This document shows, piece by piece, positions 9,176 through 14,104 of a stretch of 14,104 nt of DNA (position 1 is the first letter of the stretch; each line of letters begins with the position of its first letter). The position numbers and the translations under genes are program-made. The notes under the pieces were generated by a model. The model ran no database searches. It was not told where the DNA came from and saw nothing but the letters and a program-made list of their open reading frames with translations. The stretch is from Chromera velia (taxonomy: Eukaryota; Sar; Chromeraceae): the NCBI GenBank assembly GCA_018398765.1, contig JAHBMJ010002995.1:1-14104 (forward strand). The letters run 5' to 3'.

Positions 9176-9891
9176 CCCCGCGTCTAGCTGCCTCTATGCC
9201 TGTTTGACGGTTCTGAGGCTGTGTTCAAGGAGGGCTACAGCTGTGCCTTGCAAGATCTTTGTCACTGGTCTTTGTCCCGAGTGTGGGCAAGGATTTCGGA
9301 TCTCTCAGTGAGGTCCCTGGGAGGGAGGCAAGAGAGTGGAACACAGAGATGAGGTTCAACTCTGCTTGTGCGTTACAAGGATAGAATACGAAGATGGTTA
9401 AACTGTATTCCGTCTCCTCGATAAGACTGCAGTCCCATGCATGCAGGGAATAATGCTGGGCCAGCAGGTCGGAAGGGAAAGAAACTGGAGTCTGAGTGAT
9501 CAGAAGTGAAACCAAAAGACACAGGCAGTTTTGTACAGGACAGGGCAAGCTGGACGGCGCTCCTCCTCTGAGAGGGAAGATTTACTGAGGCGTCTCTGGC
9601 CGGTGTCCTGTGTTTGAAGGTGTTGTTCACGCGGTTTGTGGCGGCGCCTCCCGCTCATCGTGGGACCGGCCGCAGTTTTTGCGGCGGCGCAAATGGTCGT
9701 GTGGGAGTTCCAAGGATGTTCCGGCGTACTTGTTTTTCTGACAGAAGGAAAAAAATTAGATATCTATATTTTTGTCTGTATTTTCCTTCTATATATAATT
9801 TCCCGGAAAGACCATCATTTCAAGGCACCAAATAATACTGACATTTAATTGCGGCGGCGGGTCGATCACGGGCTCATGCATGCTCATGCTG

Positions 9892-9910
9892 TTTTGCGGA
9901 TATTTTGCGG
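9892..9910 (+). promoter_or_regulatory. TTTTGCGG direct repeat, 11-base spacing
   Basis: Two exact TTTTGCGG copies start 11 bases apart, about one helical turn. A third lies at 9677-9684 and a related GCGGCGGCGG at 9851-9860. The repetition in a divergent promoter suggests a protein-binding site. Confidence 0.35.
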
Positions 9911-9979
9911 TCATTTCGAGGCCCCAGGACACAAATTTTGCATCCCCCCCCCACATTTCTCGCTTTCCCGGACCAAAAG

Positions 9980-9993
9980 ACGTGCATGCACGT
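9980..9993. promoter_or_regulatory. 14-base palindrome with TGCATGCA core
   Basis: The sequence is ACGTGCATGCACGT, a perfect palindrome 184 bases upstream of the Tyr-rich gene ATG. The core matches the TGCATGCA type of site known for an apicomplexan ApiAP2 factor. Function here is inference. The shorter TGCATGC also occurs in introns of this window. Confidence 0.4.
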
Positions 9994-10176
9994 GGCGCGG
10001 ACGGCTGACTTGCAAGTTTCAAATCTTTGTCCCTCTCCCTTGATTAATTCTCTCTGTCCCGATTTGTCCCTTCCTTCCCTCTACCAGAAGTAACCAACGC
10101 ACAACTCAACAAAGCAACTACGCTACCAGAACAGCCTACAAGTCCACCAACAACTCTCAACTTCAAAAACTTCAAA

Positions 10177-10992
10177 ATGGCCGCCGAGGTTCCCGCTGGC
10201 ACTCCCGCTGGTCAGTCTGACTCCGACCTCTCTCCACTGCTCTCCTCTCCTCGCGTATCCCCTCACTTCTGCCCCCTTCCTGTGAGTGCCTGCAGTTCCC
10301 ACCCCCACCCCTGCCGTTGAGACCACTCCTGCGGCCCCTGCCACTTACAGTCAGTCTTCTTTGAGCCCCGTTTTGTCCAAACAACATTTTTGTCTTCGCG
10401 TAGACCGCTCTTCTTCCCGACCTACCGACCAGATGTATTTTTCGTCTACCCGCTTCATTCGTCCACGCAAACGCCCTCTTCCCACCTCTCAGCGCATCCT
10501 TCTCTCACACATCTCCCTCTTTCCCTTGTTTGCAGGCTACCCCTACCCCTATGCTTACCCCACTGAGGGCTACACCTACCCCTACCCCATGTACACCTAC
10601 GCCGCCCCTGCTGAGGTCGCACCCAAGGAAGGAGAGACCACCGTCGCCCCCGTGACCTACCCCTATGGTTAGTCAGTGACTCTCTCTCTCCACCCATGCA
10701 TCTTCAAGGGGTTTGTTTCTTTTCTTTTTGCATGGCAACTTTGTTCGGAAACGTTGCGCTTCTGTGTCCCACCTCCCCGCCTCGTCACACTCCCCTTCCC
10801 CTCGCTCCTCCTTCCCCACTCCATCAATATCTGCCCTGCAACTCTGAGTTTCTGAAAGAAATCAAATCGACATGCCACCTCTTCCCCTACTGCCTGCCTG
10901 CAGCCTACGGGAGCTACGCCTACCCCGGCTACTATGCCCCCCCCCTTCCCGCCACCAAGGCCGCCAAGAAGAAGGTCTGCGGGTGCAGCTAA
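10177..10992 (+). CDS. Small Tyr/Pro-rich protein with polybasic CGCS C-terminus, four exons
   Basis: Exons are 10177-10210, 10296-10349, 10536-10667 and 10904-10992. All three introns are phase 1, and the joined frame is 102 residues. The start has a good context (A at -3, G at +4) after a CAAC-rich leader. The protein begins with an Ala/Pro/Thr stretch, followed by Tyr-Pro repeats (Y-P-Y-P-Y-A-Y-P; Y-T-Y-P-Y-P-M-Y-T-Y), a short acidic/Lys linker, a second Tyr-rich patch, and the end K-A-A-K-K-K-V-C-G-C-S. Tyr is 17 and Pro 20 of 102 residues. The only Cys are the last two, preceded by lysines, which suggests membrane attachment by lipid (prenyl or palmitoyl). That is inference. There is no signal peptide or membrane span. 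Codons are mostly C-ending (TAC, CCC, GCC), typical of a highly expressed gene. I do not recognise the family. Tyr-rich proteins can self-associate or crosslink. Confidence 0.8.
10211..10295 (+). other. Intron 1 of the Tyr-rich gene, phase 1
   Basis: The donor is GTCAGT at 10211 and the acceptor TGCAG ends at 10295. The junction gives Val in T-P-A-V-P-T-P. Confidence 0.78.
10350..10535 (+). other. Intron 2 of the Tyr-rich gene, phase 1, stop-free and divisible by three
   Basis: The donor is GTCAGT at 10350. The acceptor is TTTGCAG ending at 10535, after a strong pyrimidine tract. The 186 bases hold no in-frame stop, so a retained intron would add 62 residues. Its Ser/Arg/Phe-rich translation is unlike the flanking Tyr-Pro sequence, supporting intron status. 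Confidence 0.72.
10668..10903 (+). other. Intron 3 of the Tyr-rich gene, phase 1
   Basis: The donor is GTTAGT at 10668 and the acceptor CCTGCAG ends at 10903. The junction continues T-Y-P-Y-A-Y-G-S-Y. Reading through would stop immediately at TAG 10670. Confidence 0.8.
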
Positions 10993-10993
10993 A

Positions 10994-11020
10994 TGCATTG
11001 CCCCCCCTACAGGCAATGCA
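10994..11020 (+). promoter_or_regulatory. Perfect 9-bp stem, 9-base loop hairpin just after the stop codon
   Basis: The arms TGCATTGCC (10994-11002) and GGCAATGCA (11012-11020) are exact inverted repeats around the loop CCCCCTACA. The first arm starts two bases after the TAA. A 3' UTR element controlling mRNA stability or translation is plausible. There is no T-run, and this is not a bacterial terminator. Confidence 0.55.
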
Positions 11021-11850
11021 GGCAGGAGACAGAAGTATGCACATAGAAGCAGCAGCATGCCCCCTTGCGATTTTGACCCTCTGTGATGACGCAATGAAAT
11101 CAGGACCCTGCAGGGTGCATGTCTGTGTGTTTGGTGGGTGGGTGGGTGAGTTGGAGGAAAGCAAGGCAGAGGGCCGGATTCTCTCCGAGAGAAAGGGAGT
11201 GAACGCGCACGCCTGATGAGTCTCTTCTTCTTTCATTGCTCTGCTGGAGCCGTCTACTGCATGTCGTCTGTTCGATCTGACCTTCCATGATGCCGCTGGC
11301 AAGAAAATAACTGCCGGCTGTCTGCTGACTGGTTGGTGAGTGCTTTTATGCAGAGACGAGACGAAGGTGGGGTGAAGGGGGGGAAAGACAAAGAAAGAGG
11401 GGTGTGTGTCTGTTGATTCCTGAGGGGGGAGATGCTTTCTTTCCTGTTGGTCAAAGTAAGTATTTGATAAGTGATGATGATGAATTCGTTCAAAAAGTTG
11501 TGCCGTCTTCCGCTCCTTCCGGCTGTCTCTGTCGGTGTTGTCGCAATGAATCGACACCCGAGCAGGGCGTCTTAAGAGAGAGAGCAGGAAAAAGACCCCA
11601 GCCAGCCGCGCGTTGAGATAAGATGAGATGTGTTGATAGAAGGAAAGTCAAGCAAGCAAGAAAGGAGAGAGGCCGACCCTTCTCGAACTGAGTGCCCCAG
11701 TTTGCCTTCCTTTCCCTGCCTGCGTCGGGACTTCTGCCTGTCGTCACGTCCTTTCTTCGATCGACTGCGTGTGCATGCGCGTGTGCAGCCCAAACCTGTT
11801 AAGAAAAAAAACCCGTCTCGATCTATCTTGAATCGATCGGTCGACTAATC
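11021..11850. other. 3' flank of the Tyr-rich gene, no further gene supported
   Basis: This is mixed-composition DNA with short motifs: a CCCTGCAGGG palindrome at 11106-11115, GGTG repeats at about 11133-11152, and an alternating purine-pyrimidine stretch at about 11768-11788. Open frames here overlap the real last exon in antisense or lack family-like content. Confidence 0.5.
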
Positions 11851-13050
11851 AATTAACCCTGTACTGTAGCCAAAAGTCTTTACAGGATCATGCAAAAGAA
11901 ACGTGAGAAAGCCTGACTGCCGCCTGACTACAGCGAGCCCGGCATCCGCCGATCGATGAATCAGTCAGAATCACAAGCATGTACAGAGGTTGACACTGCA
12001 CAGGCGCTCGTTATTACTGTGTTCCAACGTGTACGGCTGCTCAATCATCCCAAAAATCGTTATTGTATGTCTAGCTCTAAGTCTAGCTAAGACTAGCTTG
12101 TTAAAGCTCACTTTAGAATTATAGCTGTCGAAGTTGATTTATTTAACTATTTCATAAAATTGTAAGTTAAAGTGATTGATTGAGTGAAGTTCCAGTTTAA
12201 TCGGACCCTATAAAAGCAGGTTAAATTCTTTGGGAACTTAGTTAAATTTAATGGAATGCACCATTCGATTCACAAGCTTTGAATTTAGTGGAATTTGGTG
12301 GATTTTAGTGGGATTTAGCATAGAATCTAATATTTAATTTATTCGCCTAGATTTCACCAAATTCTAACTGGAATTCTAAAAACTTTGGAGACTTGTTTCT
12401 CGTAATTTAGAAAGAATTAGAAGCTTAAATTAGCAGTGCTTATATGGAACTAGTTATATATAGAGTTGTATGAAGCTTTACAAAATGTATAAGCACTCTT
12501 AATTTAGATTTCTAACTAATACACATTCAATCTAACATTTAATTTACATATAATTATAAATTTAACCTTAAATTTTAGATGCAAGTTAAGAGTCTACTTA
12601 AGACTGTTAAACATCATTTGAAATGTTACTGTTGTAACAAGCCTTACTAGTAACAAGTCCTTTAGTCTAGCTTTTAGTAACCATGAATCCTGCCCGTAAT
12701 ATATTAATTGTCATTGTACATCATGTCATACTCATAATTATTGGACTATGCTACGTTAGCGTACATCACCCTCAGGATTCGATCAATAAGTTTCTACAAT
12801 TAGGCCTCGAATCAGACTCTCACCATTGCCACCAATATCATGCAACAATGTTTTTTTATTAAATCGTTCAGAAATCATGCTCACGACTCATAACCAGATA
12901 ATAAAAAAAATAGAAAAAGATAAAGAAAAGAATGACGTAGAATCGCGCTTAAAATGACGCAATTAATGGAACGGTCTGAGAATTAAGTTGTTGGAAGCTC
13001 TTTAAACAATCTTTTAAACAGCCTGAGTAAAACTTAATCCCCATTTTTTT
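11851..13050. other. Second AT-rich, gene-empty block
   Basis: The sequence becomes strongly AT-rich with TTTAA and TTAAT words and frequent stops in all frames. No coding, tRNA or other RNA signal was recognised. It resembles the block at 3975-5040 in composition, but I see no obvious shared sequence. It could be ancient mobile-element debris or a compositional intergenic class. Confidence 0.6.
12281..12320 (+). repeat. Degenerate 10-base tandem repeat
   Basis: Four consecutive 10-mers align: GAATTTAGTG, GAATTTGGTG, GATTTTAGTG, GGATTTAGCA. It is a small diverged minisatellite in the AT-rich block. Confidence 0.6.
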
Positions 13051-13063
13051 TTCACTACCAATT

Positions 13064-13563
13064 TCACCGCCCTCTTCCCCTTCCCGCTCTACCCCTCACC
13101 CCTCCTCTCCTTCTCTCTCCCGAGGTCGAGTGAGGCAGAGATTCAGACAGACCACTGACAGGCCGGAAGATCCCCCAGGCCCCCCCTCCCTGTGCAGCCT
13201 CACTAGCCCCAAAGATGCTCCCCCCCACCTGCGATGTCTCTCTCCGCCCTCCCGCTCCCCCAAATATACCCGCCCCTGTATCCCACGAAGAGGACGAAGA
13301 AGAGGACGAGGACTGGCCGTCAGGGACTGTACCAGAGGGAGGCAACTTGAAAACCCCCCCCTCACCAAGACCCCCAAATGAAGACGAGCCAACAGCTGCA
13401 GTCCCGCCACCGGGAGGCTTCCATCCTCCAAACAGATCCGATTCCTCCGACTGTCCCCCAACACTACCGAAAGAGAACGCAGGAAAGTTCGGCACCTTTT
13501 CTTTCTCTTTCTCCTTTCGTGTCGCGCCTCCCGTCACAGACAGCGGCGCCCCCCCCCTCTCTT
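13064..13563 (-). CDS. Probable exon of an FG-repeat (nucleoporin-like) protein
   Basis: On the - strand a TGCAG acceptor ending at 13564, preceded by a long T/C tract, opens a phase-1 exon of up to 166 residues ending at a TGA (13066-13064). It carries five Phe-Gly motifs spaced 13-38 residues apart: F-S-F-G-S (FG at 13471), L-F-G-G-W (13432), S-F-G-G-L (13378), I-F-G-G-A (13264) and I-F-G-A-S (13213). These sit in Gly/Ser-rich sequence with a nine-Ser run. FG nucleoporins line the nuclear pore and bind transport receptors with such motifs. A GTCAGT donor in phase 0 at 13159 would instead end the exon at 13160, dropping the Arg/Gly-rich tail. Upstream exons would lie beyond 13563, and I could not find them. 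The + strand is also open over part of this stretch, with Pro/Glu-rich translation, so the strand call is moderate. Confidence 0.45.
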
Positions 13564-13630
13564 CTGCAAGCCGAGAAGAAAAAAAAGGAACTTCACGAGC
13601 TATCGAGGGTTGTGTCTGAGCTCGAGCAGC

Positions 13631-13742
13631 GGCCTGCATCCATTTGCCCATCCATTTATGTGCAAGTCTGGATATTTTTGGATATTTTTTTGGATACTTT
13701 GGGATATTTTTATACAGGCCTGCATCCATTTATGTGCAAGTC
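13631..13742. repeat. Duplicated motif flanking GGATATTTTT repeats
   Basis: GGCCTGCATCCATTT at 13631-13645, and TCCATTTATGTGCAAGTC at 13651-13668, recur as one fused copy at 13717-13742. Between them GGATATTTTT-like units repeat about four times (13670-13713). The stretch lies in the presumed intron or flank upstream of the FG exon. Confidence 0.7.
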
Positions 13743-13901
13743 GAGTCAACTGGACCAATCCAGACAATACAAGAGAGGAGAAGCGCATGCGAGACAGGAC
13801 GGCATTTCCTTCCCTTCCGTTCCCCCCCTGCTGTACCTGCGTGGGCACATCAGCATCAAGCATCCGACTTCCTGATTCACGACTCTTCCTTCCATCGTAA
13901 C
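13743..13901. other. Unassigned sequence upstream of the FG-like exon
   Basis: I see no clear coding or RNA signal. On the - strand a short stretch before a CAG/GTACAG donor-like site near 13839 could be an exon piece, but nothing confirms it. Confidence 0.3.
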
Positions 13902-14104
13902 CCAGTGCTGCCTGCCTGCCTGAGGATCGCCACATGATGGACAGTTGAACAAAAAGAAAAAAAAAAAAAAGCAATCCAGTGCTGCCTGCCTGCCTCAGGA
14001 TCGCCACATGATGGACAGTTGAACAAAAAGAAAAAAAAAACAAAGCAATCCAGTGCTGCCTGCCTGCCTGAGGATCGCCACATGATGGACAGTTGAACAA
14101 AAAG
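13902..14104. repeat. 74-base tandem repeat with internal poly-A, at least 2.7 copies
   Basis: Units start at 13902, 13976 and 14050, exactly 74 bases apart. Each begins CCAGTGCTGCCTGCCTGCCT, continues with GAGGATCGCCACATGATGG and ends in AACAAAAAG plus an A-run of about 10-14. The copies are almost identical; differences are one G/C change near 13996 and the A-run structure. The array runs off the window end. Confidence 0.92.

Larger units (their letters stand above)
9176..10176. promoter_or_regulatory. Divergent intergenic/promoter region between the antiporter and the Tyr-rich gene
   Basis: The two genes point away from each other across about 1 kb that should hold both 5' UTRs and promoters. 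I see no convincing coding exon. Visible elements are TTTTGCGG at 9677-9684, 9892-9899 and 9903-9910, a GCTCATGC pair at 9872-9889 around TGCATGC, a 14-base palindrome at 9980-9993, and an AT-rich patch at about 9748-9800. The last 85 bases before the Tyr-rich ATG are CAAC-rich and probably a leader. Confidence 0.5.

Noticed and set aside
9225-9548. 107-residue open frame on the - strand upstream of the antiporter
   Set aside because: It has no family-like sequence, and the antiporter start already has an in-frame stop before it. More likely 5' UTR or promoter.
10862-11557. 231-residue open frame on the - strand
   Set aside because: It overlaps the last exon of the Tyr-rich gene in antisense. 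Its content is random-looking, with no recognisable motif.
12209-12216. TATAAAAG, a perfect TATA-box-like word
   Set aside because: It sits in AT-rich DNA with no coding region downstream. Chance is the simplest explanation.
13600-14100. Open frame on the - strand across the 74-base array, with repeated Cys-rich pieces
   Set aside because: It is generated by the tandem repeat and poly-T. The period is not a multiple of three, so the repeats do not encode the same peptide each time.
1-14104. CRISPR array, bacterial operon or prophage features
   Set aside because: The genes are intron-bearing and eukaryotic, and the tandem repeats have no spacers.

Overview
The window looks like nuclear DNA of a eukaryotic alga or protist with spliceosomal introns. 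An alveolate, possibly a chromerid such as Chromera velia or a coccidian relative, is my best guess. This rests on style (EGF/Sushi surface proteins, roughly balanced GC in genes, gene-poor AT-rich blocks, TGCATGC motifs) and not on a database match. Three genes can be read exon by exon, and a fourth is probable.

Layout. (1) Positions 217-3974, + strand: the 3' part of a modular extracellular protein gene. Six exons encode 11 EGF-like modules and one Sushi/CCP-like module, and one EGF is split by about 200 Thr/Pro/Ser-rich residues. (2) 3975-5720: AT-rich, gene-empty DNA, then a 125-base pure purine tract with a 42-base higher-order period. (3) 5721-9175, - strand: a three-exon CPA2-type cation/proton antiporter of about 969 residues. 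Two small 5' exons restore the first membrane segment, and a cytosolic-type loop of about 530 residues sits in the middle of the transporter core. (4) 9176-10176: a divergent promoter region of about 1 kb with repeated TTTTGCGG and a 14-base palindrome around TGCATGCA. (5) 10177-10992, + strand: a four-exon gene for a 102-residue Tyr/Pro-rich protein ending in a lysine cluster and CGCS, followed one base after the stop codon by a perfect 9-bp hairpin. (6) 10993-13063: non-coding flank and a second AT-rich block. (7) 13064-13563, - strand: a probable exon of an FG-repeat, nucleoporin-like protein. (8) 13564-14104: intron or flank ending in a 74-base tandem repeat that runs off the window.

The genes share splicing rules. 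Eleven of twelve inferred acceptors read TGCAG, five of ten donors read GTCAGT, and none of the twelve introns is in phase 0. The genes do not form an evident pathway: one product is extracellular, one an ion transporter, one a small possibly lipid-anchored protein, and one possibly a nuclear pore component. The antiporter and the Tyr-rich gene are divergent and may share control elements.
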